Positions 12,360 through 24,905 of a DNA stretch of 64,000 bases are shown in pieces; within the stretch, counting starts at the first letter, position 1, and every line of letters starts with the position of its first letter. A program made the position numbers and the translations under genes. The stretch comes from Polytrichum commune (taxonomy: Eukaryota; Streptophyta; Polytrichopsida; Polytrichales; Polytrichaceae): positions 12,241,001 through 12,305,000 of the forward strand of contig OX485807.1 in assembly GCA_950295325.1 (NCBI GenBank), written 5' to 3'. The notes below the pieces were generated by a model. The model searched no databases. It worked only from the letters and a program-made list of their open reading frames with translations, and was not told the DNA's origin.

Positions 12360-13390
12360 ACAAAGTATAAGTAAACATGAAAGGATTAGGGCTAGTCAAA
12401 AAAGAGGATTAGATAAGGATAAGAGAGAAGGTTCTAAGGAAGACGAATCATTGTTGAAAGAGTGGTCAGGACTTGAAGTAAGGAGGTTGAGATAGAGTGT
12501 GAAAAAACTATTTAAGAGGAGAGTAAGTAATGTTGGGGGTGACCCAATTTTGTATGAAGGTGCCTGGTTAGGTTACCACTTTCAAGGAGTGTATTGAAGC
12601 ATTCTTGAAGTGTGTGTATAAGGGAAGGAGTGTATGGTTATGTTGAATGCCTTGAATTTTGGAATGTTAGGATGATAGCATCGTCTCTTTGTCTTGAAGG
12701 GTATCTGGTAGTATTAAGGGAATTACTTAAGTAGACGAGATTTCGGTATGTCAGCCCAGTGCTACATAACTTTAGCAAGGGTATGGAATGCTTAGGAGCA
12801 AGACTTAGAATAGTGCAAGGTAAGGAGAGAACTAATGTGGGATTTGTACTACCAAGGTAGGGCATAGGTAATCAACAAGGTAATATTCAATAGGGTAATC
12901 CAACTACCGGGTGTTAGGAACGGAAGCACTAGGAGGCCCTTCCATTTGCCAAACTTAAAGCATTACATGGATTGTTAGAGTACGGTAGCCACCCGGGTAG
13001 GTGATTTCATGTAACAAATATAGAAGGTCCCAAGGTAAAGAGACAAGAAATGGCTAGTGCTGGTAGGAAGGAGGAGTTGGAAGCAACATCCAATATGGAG
13101 TCTTTGTAACTAGACCGGATGATCAATAACATAATAACCTAGGATTGGGAGGTAGGAGAGGTGGCGGTAGTAATAGTGAGGGTAATTGGTAATATACTCT
13201 AACATGTAGTCCGGTTGCCCAATAGGATAGAAACAAGAAACCGTTAAGACTTAGACAAAAATGGGCAGTATAGACAATGTTACCGATACAATAGTAGAAA
13301 TACTAAGGTGATAGAAGGGTAGAAATGCAAAAGGGATTCAAGTCCAATAAGAATACCCAGTTCTACTAGGGGTAGAATAAAACATTCTTT
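12360..13390. other. purine/TAG-rich stretch of unknown origin
   Basis: About 1 kb with frequent TAG, AGG and GGTA trimers and fewer homopolymers than its surroundings. It carries no open frame beyond 75 codons and no inverted-repeat ends that I could find. Its texture changes at both ends. It could be a fragment of an unfamiliar retroelement or transferred organelle-like DNA. Neither is shown by the sequence. Confidence 0.3.
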
Positions 13391-16300
13391 AAAAAAAATG
13401 TTTGTTATCCCAGGGTGCACTGTTCAGTAAAAACATACATCATGTCTATGCATCAATTTCATTTTAGTTTTCCAATATATGGTTTATGGTTGGACACAAG
13501 AAGAGGTCTACAAATTATAGCTAAGAAATAACAAGATGTATGTATACCCTTCAAACAAGGACAAAAAAACAAAAAATGACAAAAACAAAAAATTGGCCTC
13601 CAATACTTGTAGGCAAAATTACTTCATGTTTTCTTATTGGGATCATGGAAGACTCTTTAATTCATTGGATGTAAATTATACAAGCTTGTTTCATCATGAA
13701 TGTCATTTTTGCAAATGAAATTATTGTTTTCAAGTCTACTATGATGTGGTTGGTCAAATCATAACTCCACATTGAGCCACTGGGGTTATGATTACCCTAT
13801 TTCTATATTCAAAGTTGGTTCATGACATCAATTATATCTCTATACTCTACCTACATCCTATCTTTCAATGTATTTTGTATATCCTCCCACACTACCAATT
13901 ATTGGGGACTAATGGCCACGGGTAGATCACTCTAAGGCATTTTTGTGCACCACGTGCGGCTGGGGGTTTTTTTGTTTTGGGGCTATTTACCTTCAAGGGT
14001 TGAATTCAAGCCTCCCTATAATTACTTAAATTTCAAAAATGGCCCATTTGTTTGCACCCTTTCATTACTTATATTGTCCAAATCACTATAATTTTTTGTA
14101 CTCTATATTCCTTTTAAGTAATAAAAGCTAATCTACTTCCTAACGCAATTGACGAGTGTTGAGGGAAAGCATGGAAACAAAGAAGAGTGCAAATAATAAT
14201 ATCATTGCAAATAGAGTTATGAAGAAAACACATAGGAGACCATAGCAAAGTAATACCATTGCAAACACTGTTATGATGAAAACACATGGGAGATGCCAGC
14301 ACAAATACCATAGCTGTCATTACCATACTAAACATACCTTCTAGGATCCTTATCTTCAGCCCCTATATTAATTTTACAAAAAAGAATGACCCACGTTTTA
14401 TGTCCATCTAACTTACTTATAATGGGATTGTCTACATTTAATGGCCCCTTCATTATTTGGAATTCCTTTATAATTTTTATTCCAAATGATTTTAATCCTC
14501 TCTATATTATGCCGCACGTCGTTTTTAAAATGCACTAAGTAATCTACCCGTGCTAATGGCTTCATTGCTTTGCTAGGCCTTCTTCTAAATTTCTTAGCAT
14601 TCTCCAATGTTGCATGGGTGGAAAATGCTAGAAGACTTTACATCCCAACTTGAGCGCATTGTCACTTGCCTCAGCTGAAGCCCTACTTGACTATTTATGA
14701 TCTCCTTATATGTATGCATTGACATGAAAGTCACGTTGGCATAAGGTTTCTCATAACAATCAATGTCTTTTACTTCTTCGTTTTTTCTTCAGTAAGCTTA
14801 ATCCACACTCTTATGGTTCAAAGATGTTTTTTCAATCATGTGTGGTTATGTCCGATGTGTGTGGACTCCTATCACTCCAAATTCATCCTTTATGTCAATC
14901 GTGAAGCTCAAAAGCTTGGCAAGTGGTTAATGGCTCATAGTCAAGACAATGTCCGGGGTAATGTCTTTTGCTCAGGGGGTTCACTGGCGAAAATCGTAGA
15001 ACAACGTGCGATAAAAAATAGGGTCCAATATATTCATTGTACATAAATTTTGTAAAAAATGTACATGTAAAATAGGGGATTTTAAAATAATGAAACATGT
15101 TTACATGTAAAATACCATCATCTTATAATCTTTTATGCAAGGTAAATAACCCCCCCCCCCATAAATAGGTCCCGAACGCACGTGTATGCAAAATATAAGA
15201 GGGAGTGAACCCCCCAAGGTCTTTTAAATTACCGCATAATCTTTAATTATCATGGATTATGCTTGTGATAATCTCAAGTAAATTTTCTTACTCTACGTAC
15301 AATCATCATGCAAGTCTTCACAACTGTAATCACCACCTTCCCAGATTTTTCTCACTTCCACTAGGCTATTGGCTTTCCTCTTCTTGTTGTATTTAACTTT
15401 TCCTCGACCTTTCATTGGTCATGCTACTAATAGGTCCTCATCAATATTGCTCTTTCTTGGACTTTATCATGTATTTAACCTTCTAACAACCTTTCTCATG
15501 GCGATTAGTCTTCATTACCCTTCATAAGGCTAAGTGAACAAGTATACATGGCCATTTCCTAGAACTCCATCGTTCATTCTCTTATTGCCCTTGCTTCGCC
15601 ATTCTTACAATCGAACTGCCTCGTAGGCTATCGTTGAGATTTCCTTGATCAATCTCAATATCAACTCTCATAGCCTTTAACTTCTCACTTCCTCTCCTAC
15701 AAGGGATCATCCATCATACCATACCTCTCATATTACTCATCTTGATCATGGTATCAACTATCATTCTTCTTAATTAATGACCAAGATTAATCTCAATTTC
15801 TCACCTGAGACTCTTTCTCTTTCTCTATTTGCCTGTTGCCATTGTTTAGCGACATCTGTTCTAACTTGGCACGCACATCCTCTCAATCACCTCACTTTCA
15901 ACTTAGCACACCACTTGTACAACCTACTGGTCATAGTCTCTTTTCCAACACATTTTACAACTTTACTTACTTTAAACCATAGTTCAATAATCAACATTCC
16001 ATACACACAGACAATTGTTGAACATACATACTGAATCACTCACGTGTCAAAGTTTAATAAGAAGATTTAGGAGTCCAAATCACTCGGCACAGTCAACCTA
16101 CATCTATCCTCAAGACTTGCCTAGGATCATCCTATCAACTATACCACCGATCTCAATCACTGAGATTTGGGGTTTAAAAACCCTTTACTTTGTAACTATG
16201 CCTAATTCTACAAATGAAAAATAGCATGATTCTTCCTTGGTCAACCTTCACCTTATTGAGTCAAGAGGAAGAAGAAGGTGGTTACAAGCAATAACCAACT

Positions 16301-17479
16301 TATCACTGCAATAGCTTTCTAATGCTAATATGGATGAAATTCTAACTACCATATGTTGGATGAAAGCCATCCAAAATTGAAAATCACCTACTTTGGTTGG
16401 GCTATGGCCAAAAAATGTGGCTTACACACATACTTACATTTGTCATGTTCCCATGATATACCCACCTCCTTCCCCTACGTGGTCGGTCTTTCAAATGCAT
16501 AATGAACACATTATTGTTTACGATGCACTCCCGGAGGGGGGGGGGGGGGGCTCTTCATTGGAACCTAAATGACATGCATGGGTCACACTAAAATTAAACC
16601 CTCTAAAATGAGAACTTTATGGAGAGAAACAAATGTATATGTACTAATGGCATGCTAGAAAATCGACTCATGTGCTTTAACTAAGCTATTTAATCGAATG
16701 TGATAGATTTCTCCACTACATATATAAAATATAAAACATGATTTAAATAGGCCCTTATCATATATAATATCCACTTTTATTTTTCAATGACAAAGTCATT
16801 GAGCAAATTTTCATCCATAGCATGTAACTCAACAATTACATCAAACAAACAAAGACTAGAGCACAATAACTTAGCCACAATCCGAAGAGCAAATCTCAAG
16901 AGATCCCATGAGTTGTTCAATAGCCTCTAGTTTGTAAAAACCTAGAACCCAAATGCAAACCCCAATAACAATGGACATGGTAGTCATTGAGGAGTATTAT
17001 CATAAAACAATAATGGATAAAAACATAAATTGAATGAAACTAGCACATCTTTTGTCAAAAGAATCTCTAAACCTTAAGGGCCCCTTCATACATCTACCCT
17101 TACTTCCAAATTCTTGATATCTTTTGTAAATGCACACACTAGAGATAAATAATATCTCTCCCTTACATATATTATGTACGCCAATGCCTTAAATAATAGC
17201 CCTTCTTACACTCATGTTAGTTCATATGTGGTATGAATACTCCTTGGGAATGCACGGATGTGATGGTAAATATTGAGGGTTATAAACTAGGTGTGCATCC
17301 ACATCTTTAAACCAATGTTTTTTTGTGTAAGGAGACAAGTGAATCCTCACAATACCTACCCAAAAGGGGGGTTTTTTTGGGGGGGGGGGTCTAGGAGAGA
17401 GAAAGGTGAAAACATTGAGTATTATTGTAGAATCTAATGTTGATAATTTTAGACAAAATTACTCCCAAATGGGGGTCGA
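13391..17479. other. intergenic DNA, no recognisable gene
   Basis: No family-assignable coding sequence. It contains a C run of 11 at 15150-15160, a G run of 15 at 16536-16550, and a G run of 10 at 17380-17389 just after a seven-T run. A CT-rich zone at 15300-16230 gives spurious frames on the + strand. Confidence 0.4.
16536..16550. repeat. poly-G tract, 15 nt
   Basis: Fifteen consecutive G after CCGGA, followed by CTCTTCATTGG. Confidence 0.9.
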
Positions 17480-17720
17480 AGACCTTGAATCGGTCTACAT
17501 AGTTCATGGCATAACTTTCACATACATTATTTGCGAAGAGCCTAAACCATATGCATGGAGGCCTCAATTGTCATATCTACTAATTGCCAATATGATATTA
17601 TTTGTTATCATAAGCGATTTTTTTAAGTGAAACATTATGACATTTAGCGTAGCGCATTGAGATACTTGAGATGATAGTATTACGTATTAGTATACAAGAG
17701 GAAGATATGCTTGAGCATAC
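17480..17720. repeat. dispersed repeat homologous to 37683-38400
   Basis: It shares the block order GTCTACAT...CACTATTTGCGAAG, CCTAA, ATTGCCAATATGATRYTATT, AACATAAG, GAAAGTGAAA, TTAAGCGTAGCGCATTGGAA and GATGATTGC with the tandem pair at 37683 and 38076. It is diverged and has no coding sequence. Confidence 0.5.
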
Positions 17721-18286
17721 TAATGCCATGCGTCATTTGCGTACACGACAATCAACTTGTAGACTATTATGCAACATAGGCATACACCTCATAACATTAT
17801 TGAATGTACTCATGCCAAGATATCAATAAGTGTACTTGAACACCAAGTTTCATGAGTTGGCACTAATGGTGAACTTGTTGATCATCAATGTAACTTAGCA
17901 TACGCCTCAAAATAGGGTGAGTGGCACTATTACGCATGTGACACTAAATACCATAAATGATGTAGTGACCTTAAATTGGGATGAACCAACAAACACCAAC
18001 CCATAAGGGCCAATTTTTCAATTCCCCCCTCAATAGGTGTTTGGAAACCAAATCGTAAGCAATACCCTCAATGTAACATTTTAAATAAACACACTTGCAC
18101 ATTACACACGAAAATCTATTGTGGTCTTTAAGACACCAAGGGCTCGAAATATCACTTTTAGAGTTTTCTACAAATTCAAATCATTAAAAATGTCAAAATA
18201 ATTGCAGAATAATATCTTAGATTATCGGACACGACTCAAATTGAAGCAATTCAATTTTCAACACAAATGCAGTTTGTAAGAGTCTT

Positions 18287-18302
18287 GGGGGGGGGGGGGG
18301 GG
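18287..18302. repeat. poly-G tract, 16 nt
   Basis: Sixteen consecutive G, the joint longest G/C run in the window, about 240 bp upstream of the Mutator-like element at 18546. Confidence 0.9.
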
Positions 18303-18545
18303 AATGTCATTTTTGATTCGAGACTTTCAATGTTAAGCATTCAGGGTTTATACATGTGGGCATGTTCCATGTCCTCCAGCCACTCACGTAGTTTCAAGTA
18401 GCTTGGAGACGGGCGGTGAACATGCTAGCTCGCTTCAGGGCAAAGACCCAAAGTAGGGGTCTCTATTGGACATTGTTACTTTAACGCCTCAATACCGTAT
18501 ATAGGCCTTAAGATACATTCACCTTAGCGGGTCTTAATGTGTAAC

Positions 18546-19462
18546 GCCCTGGGCTAGATCACATCTTCATTCACCTGGTCCCCGCCCCAACCATGCCTCC
18601 TCCACTACCTTGGTCTTCTTGTCCGCACATGTGTGGGAACTCTTCCTTGTTGAGAACCAATGTGACCATACCCAATCAAAATTACAAATATTCAAGTTGG
18701 CATCACTTTCAGTACTCTCAAGTTAATTGACAAAGTTCCTTCACATGCCAAAGGAACTTAATGACTTAATATGACCGGGTATTGTCACATTAGTTCTCAA
18801 TGGGGAAGAGTTCCCACGCATGTGCACTTCACCAATTTTAATTAATTATAAATTTTAATTACTGGAATTAAATCCAATTAAATCCAGTAATTAATTAATT
18901 AATTGTGTTTGAATGCTTGTGAAAGTAGACAACATTACTAAAATATTATAAAATATACATACTAAATCAGCACACTAAATTTAAGTGTCATTTTAGAATG
19001 ACAAAGACAATTTCAAATGGTAAGTCATAAAAATTATAACCTCAATGTTAATAAGGGATTTATAATTTTATTTGACCTCCAAGTTAATTACGTGCTTCAT
19101 TGATGGTTTCACTTCCGGAATGAAATCCCAATGAATTGCTTATTTACTTGTTGGAAGTGCACATATATATTGGATTTTACACCTTGAAGGTGAAGTGCAC
19201 TCAATATGGGATTTGTAGTCAAGCGGCCTTCAAGAATGCAAGTGCAATATTTTTTTTGAAGTTGGGCGGGGTGGGCAGCAGTTTTCAGTCAGGTTCAAAA
19301 TTTTCACTGGAGGATGCCCCCGCCTGGATATGACACGCCCCATAGTTCGTATGGGGAAACTTAATGTCCACCCCACGCAGGTGCGGGCAGGAGGACCGGG
19401 CAGTGAAGGAGGTGTGGGAGGGGCGGGGCCCAGCCGAATGAAGATGTGATCTAGCCCAGGGC
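18546..19462. mobile_element. Mutator-like foldback element, copy 1 (917 bp, 9-bp TSD)
   Basis: The left end GCCCTGGGCTAGATCACATC and right end GATGTGATCTAGCCCAGGGC are exact complements. The inverted arms extend about 110 bp through GCCTCC...CACT...CCCGCACCTG-type sequence. The flanks are ATGTGTAAC on the left and ATGTGAAAC on the right, a 9-bp target duplication with one mismatch, typical of Mutator-like elements. Compared with the 343-bp copy at 22521, an extra roughly 540 bp of AT-rich DNA interrupts the right arm between about 18826 and 19370. That insert starts near GTGCACTTCACC and contains its complement near 19188, so it may be a nested element. No transposase is encoded. Confidence 0.75.
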
Positions 19463-19859
19463 ATGTGAAACATGGAGGTATATTTGCTAAGAATCTTTTT
19501 GAGTGCAATGATAGTTCTTTGTAATTAGAAGCCCGAGTAAAATTTGCACACAAGTAGGCTGCCAGGTTGTACCTCCTCATTTGCTGTGATTTGTGTGAAT
19601 CCAAGGTGGGTCCCCATGCCCGGGTCACAAAAATTTCAGTGTGCTTTTATAACTTACCCTCCCCCCTCTACAATCCAGGCAATGCAACTTTTTTTTAGGT
19701 ATCCAAAACTTGTGGGAGATTTGGAATGCTTTTCGTCGACCAATAATGTATTGAAGGTATATATATATGTGCAGTATTGGGGGCGATTGTGGGCATAATT
19801 AATGGGTCAAAATCCTAGTGTTTCCCAGTCCAACCGGTTACGTGTTGTGATCTTTCGAA

Positions 19860-20170
19860 TTTCTTTATGGATTTGAGGTATGTTTCATGGGATCCTCTAA
19901 ATGAACGGTGAACATAATCCTTGGAGCTCGTACGTATGAAAGTCGTGTCCATTGTCAACGCAAAATTTCTTTGGGTTAGTGAATGATCATCTAGGTCTTC
20001 ATGATTACGTTGACTATTACATCTAGGATCGTTCACAAGTTACGAGCATGTAGTTCAACGTCTTTTCAACGCGGAGCATTTTGGCGTCCACCCTTGTTTT
20101 CACACCGACCATACACTACACCCCACTCGGATGTGGGTGTTGTCCCATCCAAGACCAACGTGTAAATGTA
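19860..20170. repeat. dispersed repeat, 'ACACATGTCTTTTTGGTG' family (diverged copy)
   Basis: It contains GGAGCTCGTACGTATGAAAG, GTTGACTATTACATCTAGGA, TTACGAGCATGTAGT and a CACCACTC...GATGTGGGTGT block, in the same order as 9935-10200. No coding sequence. Confidence 0.45.
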
Positions 20171-20429
20171 ATCAATGGAAGCTGAGCCGGAGAGCATGAA
20201 AAACAAACCAAACAACACCCTCGTACCTTACACTGAAGCTTTAAACAAAAACAAACAAAAAAAAAACCAAAAAAACGTCACCAATTTCTTGAAGAAAAAC
20301 CCTGATAGTGCGACATTTGAGGCCCGAAACGTGATTGAGAATACGACGTTCGGATAATATATAGGACGCTTTCTTGCGTGACCACACGTGGTTTTAACAA
20401 GAAAACGGTAGAACCGTGAGGCTATGTCT

Positions 20430-20990
20430 TTTACTTTGAAAGACTACAACTGTACTTGTCCACTTTGCTCATGCCAGTCCATGGCTATTTACTATACCTA
20501 TAACCAAACCTTTCTTGGAAAAGGGAGAAACAAGGAGCAGGAATGGTCACCTGGCTACGAGTAGCAATGTATATGTTGTATAGGAAGAAGAATATGCTTG
20601 CTTGCATGCGTGCTTGCGGTTCCATTGATATTCTACCTCCTTCTTCTTCCTCCTCCTAATACTTCTTCCACTGTCTCCGAATTGTGAGGGCCACAAAATT
20701 CGCGTGGCCACCTGCAGCTGTGGCCTGTGGATGGGGAGGAACAGACAAAAGGGAGGATTGGAATGCATGCGCTTTTGAGATTGTGTTCCAATCTGTTTGT
20801 TGGAGACATTCATTCGGAGCTCAACTAAAGCCTCGTAAAAAAAAAAGATCCCCCCTAATAAGGCCACTCCACCACCGACATCGAGGGGGCTCTATTGGGA
20901 ATTGGACGAGGATTCTCACGCATTTTAGAATGCAATTTTTGGACATGGCACGAATGAACTATGAATTTTCAAAGAGTTGAATAAAAGTAT
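20430..20990. other. GC-richer stretch with overlapping frames, unassigned
   Basis: Frames of 98 codons (+, 20684-20980) and 106 codons (-, 20547-20867) overlap. Neither shows a family motif, and a CTTCTTCCTCCTCC tract explains their Lys/Arg-rich runs. I do not recognise a gene here. Confidence 0.3.
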
Positions 20991-21186
20991 GGCCCAAACC
21001 AACCCTAGCCTCTTATGTTCAAACCATGTTTAGTTTGATCAAAATTTTATAGGCATTGGTTTTGGGCAAGGATCACAAATGATTTAGATAATAATAATTA
21101 TGTCAGTTTTTTTTTATGACAAAATAGGTTGATGTTAAAGAATTGCCTCCCACCCCAACTTGAAAACTGTGACAAGACTCAAATTT

Positions 21187-21189
<3 letters not shown>

Positions 21190-21235
<46 letters not shown>

Positions 21236-21247
21236 CACACACACACA
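21190..21247. repeat. compound microsatellite (CT)n(AT)n(AC)n
   Basis: About fourteen CT units pass into AT units and then AC units without interruption. Confidence 0.95.
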
Positions 21248-21922
21248 TATTTCATACGCTCAACCCACTTTATTCAAGGATTTTCTTAACTCCAATTGTG
21301 AATTGTACTTGAAGCAACCATGGACACCACCACAATGCAAGATCATTGCCACTTACCGCATCACAAACCACAAACTTGCAATTGAAATTGGATGGTGGTC
21401 AACTTTCCCTATCTCTCGAGATAAATAGACTATGCCACTTTTGCTCTTACAATGTAGTTTAAAATGAGGCATAGTTTGTGTTGAGTGTCCCCTATATATT
21501 GTCACTAAAGAAGTTTCCATTAATACTTGAGAATGTAGTCTTAGTCCTTGCTCCCTAAATGACATGAAAGTTGAGTTTAAACGTAGACATGCCCAATCAT
21601 AAACATACAATATAGTCATTGTTTCATAACATGCCGAACATTAAAAAAATAAAAATTGAGTGGTATATCCAAATTATTATATTTTTTGAGACAATAATAT
21701 CAGAAAAATGGGATTCAAAATCAAACCTATCTTGCTTTAGTTACGATTATTAAAAATGCAGGTGTGGTGATCATTCAAATCAATGTTTAAGTCCCCTCCC
21801 TCCCTATAATGTTGATTATTAAATTTACAGTGGTGGATAAATTTTGAACATGTAATCCAATTTCTTTAAAACACATGTCTTGTTGAATGATTGTTCTTAG
21901 ATCTAACCAAACCACACACCAC

Positions 21923-21924
21923 TC

Positions 21925-21975
<51 letters not shown>
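21923..21975. repeat. compound microsatellite (AT)n(GT)n
   Basis: A short AT run followed by more than twenty GT units. It is roughly the mirror composition of the repeat at 21190. Confidence 0.95.
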
Positions 21976-21976
<1 letters not shown>

Positions 21977-22306
21977 GATTATGATAATTGACCGAATAAG
22001 GTATGCATACTAACCCACGTATAAATGAACGCCTCAAGTCTATGGTTGTTGTACTACACTTTTGTTTTGATAGTGATGGAAGTGCTTCAAAGGCATTTTC
22101 ATCCCCAAACTTTCGGGATCCACACCGCCCCTACTTATTAACTTATCACGTAGATGGTCAGCTTTTGCAGAGGGGCTCACGTGACCGATACTTTATGCAG
22201 GAAGCTGATTGCACGGGAAGAAGTTTTGATCAATAGATGAGGTGAGGTAAGGTAAGGTAAGGTAGGCGGTGCTAAATTGTCACTTTTAGCGTCGCATTGT
22301 ATCTAT

Positions 22307-23024
22307 GGAGATTGGGGATTATCATATACGAGCTTACCTCTCGTACATTTGGTATGAAACTTGACTTTTTTCTAGGGTTGTCGAGAAGAAGTCTATGAGC
22401 GATGAAAGCAGTTTTTGGTTTCTGGTGAGGTCACGTTGCCTGTGCTTTCTTGACCATCGGATTTGACAGATGTAACCCTCCTCCCCTGATCTTCTCCGTC
22501 CATTGTTGCTTATTCATCTTGTCCTGGGCCATATCACATCTTCATTTGGTTGGGTCCTGCCCTTCCCACGCCTCCTTCATTGCCCGGTCTTCGTGCTTGC
22601 ACCTACATAGGAATTTTTCTCCGTTGGAAACCAATGTGAAATACCCGGTCACTTAAGCCATCAAGCTTCTTTGATATGTGAAGGAACTCCATTAATTAAC
22701 TTGGGAATAATGAAAGTGATGTCAACTTGAATTTTGATTGGGTATTGTCACATTGGTTCCCAACGAGGAGTTCTCACGCAGGTGTGGGTAGGAAGACTGG
22801 GCAGTGAAGGAGGCGTGGGAGGGGTGGGACCCAACCAAATGAAGATGTGATGTAGCTCGGGGCATTCATCTTAAATGACCTTGAGATATAATGTATTCGT
22901 GCTCTTGGGAGCTAATTCCAATGTCAAATCAACTTTTAAAAAATGACTTCTAGGATGCATACTATTTCAAGGCTTGTATGTTGGAGGAATGAGAGCTATG
23001 TTTGCATACAATAGTCCCCTCTCA
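22307..23024. mobile_element. MITE, GGAGAGAGGGAATTATTG family (copy 5), interrupted
   Basis: The left arm is GGAGATTGGGGATTATCATA, then CGAGCTTACCTCTC. The right arm is TGTTGGAGGAATGAGAG, then TTTGCATACAATAGTCCCCTCTC. The interior resumes after the insert with CTTAAATGACC and TAATTCCAATGTCAAATCAA, as in copies 1 and 3. The Mutator-like element at 22521-22863 sits inside it, so this MITE inserted first. Confidence 0.6.
22521..22863. mobile_element. Mutator-like foldback element, copy 2 (343 bp, 9-bp TSD)
   Basis: It starts GTCCTGGGCCATATCACATC and ends GATGTGATGTAGCTCGGGGC, with about 130-bp inverted arms and a short AT-rich loop. A perfect 9-bp duplication, ATTCATCTT, flanks it at 22512-22520 and 22864-22872. 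The loop segment (AAGGAACTCC...AAAGTGATGTCAACTTGA) is present in 18546-19462 in the opposite orientation. There is no coding capacity. It is nested in the MITE at 22307. Confidence 0.85.
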
Positions 23025-23254
23025 TTCGTTCAGCATAGAAGCCATGAATGAAATAGTATGTAGCCCATACATTACTTTCTTTAAGTTGATTTGAAATAAT
23101 GAGAATAAGTTTAGAATAAATTTGCACCCTTATGGTGGGCACTTCCAATTCCACATGTAACTTTAGCTGTTGGATCGAAATGGATTTTGGTCTCCACATG
23201 TTAGCAACTTCAATTCATGACTATTGACATTTCATGTTTCTAGAATCAACCTAT

Positions 23255-23946
23255 ATTTAAGTTTAACCTCATGCCGACGGAGGCCGGAGATTGGACCGAA
23301 CTTACAGGTTAAATCTTTGAACAATGGAGACACAAGCTGGAGGACAACCTGGATACCATCCACCCTGGACAGTGGATTGGGTTCTACATGGATGGTGGGG
23401 AGGATCCTACTTTTGTCATGCAATGTGTGACCAATTTCCCACCCTTTTGCATGTAAGTACATAACCTCTTCATGCCCCTCCCTGTGCAATGCTTTACGGT
23501 TGGTACGCACTCCCGTTGCCTAAGAGAATGGGAAAAACCTACCGGGGACATGGTTGGTTTCTTTCACGAGGTTAAAATTATTCATACCACTAGAGGCTTG
23601 AAGAAAGAAGGAGAGAAGGAAGAAATCGTTTTTTTTTTTTTAATGGTAAAACGGCCACACTTAACTAGGACCCGGATATGTGGCGATGGATTGATAGATC
23701 TTGTTTTCTTAATATCACCACTAAGCTAGGTAGAGACTCCGTCATCAATAGGAACCAGGGAACCACACTCGCAGTAGTGAAATGGCAAGGGTATCTCCCT
23801 GGCAACTACAAGTTAAAGTGGTCTCAATTGTGGGATCCGCTTCGGTCCAAGAAAGAAACCATATTCATGTGGTCCATCTGGCACAAAGCAGTGGCATTTA
23901 AGCAATGCCCCTTTTGCCTCCCAAATATAAGTGGCACTTTCCGTGC
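23255..23946 (+). pseudogene. L1-type LINE fragment, proximal copy of a tandem duplication
   Basis: Read with frame changes and stops, the + strand encodes fragments similar to the C-terminal part of plant L1 ORF2: GQWIGFYMDGGEDPTFVMQC (from about 23371), a VGFFHEVKI block, then WQGYLPGNYKLKWSQLWDPL followed by FMWSIWHKAVA and QCPFCLPN. The last parts are the start of the zf-RVT zinc-binding domain found after the reverse transcriptase in plant LINEs. The reverse transcriptase itself is absent. The copy breaks off after QCPFCLPN and is followed by a second copy restarting at TGCAATGCTTTA. It is non-functional. Confidence 0.6.
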
Positions 23947-24905
23947 CCTTCCCGGTGCAATGCTTTATGTTTGGTACCCATTCTTGATGCCTTAGGGAAG
24001 GGGAAAACCCCAAAGGAGAGATGGTTGGATTCTTTCACAAGGTAAAAATCACCAGTATTGATAAAGGTCCTCAAAAATAAGGCAAGATAGAAGAAGTCGT
24101 GTTCTTCTACGGAAAAAATGGCCACCCTTGGTTGAGACGTGGATTGTTGGCGGTGGGTAGATGGACTCTGCTTCCTTAACTATACCACTAAGTTTGGCAG
24201 AGAATATGTCATCAATAGGAACCCGGGAATCACTTGTGTAGCAGAGAAATGGCAAGGTTACCTTCCGGGTAACTATAGGTTCTATTGGTCACAGGTTTGG
24301 GATCCACTTCGGTCCGGTATTGAAGCCACCTTCATGTGGTCCATTTGGCAAAAAGTTGTGGTGGTTAATAAATGAAGGGCACACATTGCACCGGCCTCCA
24401 TCTCCAGACAATGCCCATTTTGCCTCCCAAACACGAGTGAATCAATCAAACACAAGTAAGGGATTGCATTCAAGCTAGGAGAGCATGGAGATGGGCCACG
24501 TTTATCATGCATGAAATATCTAGGGTAAGAACTGGCAACTATGATAGTTTTATATGGAAGCAAACATTGTTTGGAGAAAGGATCCCCAAGAAATTCGGTA
24601 AACGTATCAAAATTTGGCACCTTCTTTGAGGTATTACACTTTGCACCATTTGGATTGAACGCAATGACAAAGTGTTGAATCGTGAACAATGGCATGAGGC
24701 TTAAGGTTAAACATAGGATTTGGGATGAATTGATCATCTATGCCAAGGCAAGGTGGGAGTGGGTGATCAATCACATTAAGATTAGTAGATTCTCAGCCGC
24801 GGCCATGCTTCAAGGTTTTGACAAAACTTGGAGTTCTAGGAATATCTTGTGTAGGAGGAACAATTTACATATTACTTGGAATTGGAAGAGGCAACGTGGT
24901 TAGGT
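23947..24905 (+). pseudogene. L1-type LINE C-terminus (zf-RVT), distal copy
   Basis: It begins with a repeat of the block at about 23477 (offset near 470 bp), carries WQGYLPGNYRFYWSQVWDPL (from about 24250) and continues past the point where the first copy ends. It runs through CPFCLPN...ES..HK..DC, the Cys/His pattern of the zf-RVT domain, then RAWRWATF, FGERIPKKFGK, KIWHLLRGIT and TIWIERNDKV. The frame closes with the last in-frame TAG at about 24901-24903. Several stops and frame changes lie inside, for example the TGA after VVVVNK at 24375. It is the 3' end of a 5'-truncated LINE. LINEs move by copying their RNA into a nicked target, and such truncation is usual. Confidence 0.65.
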
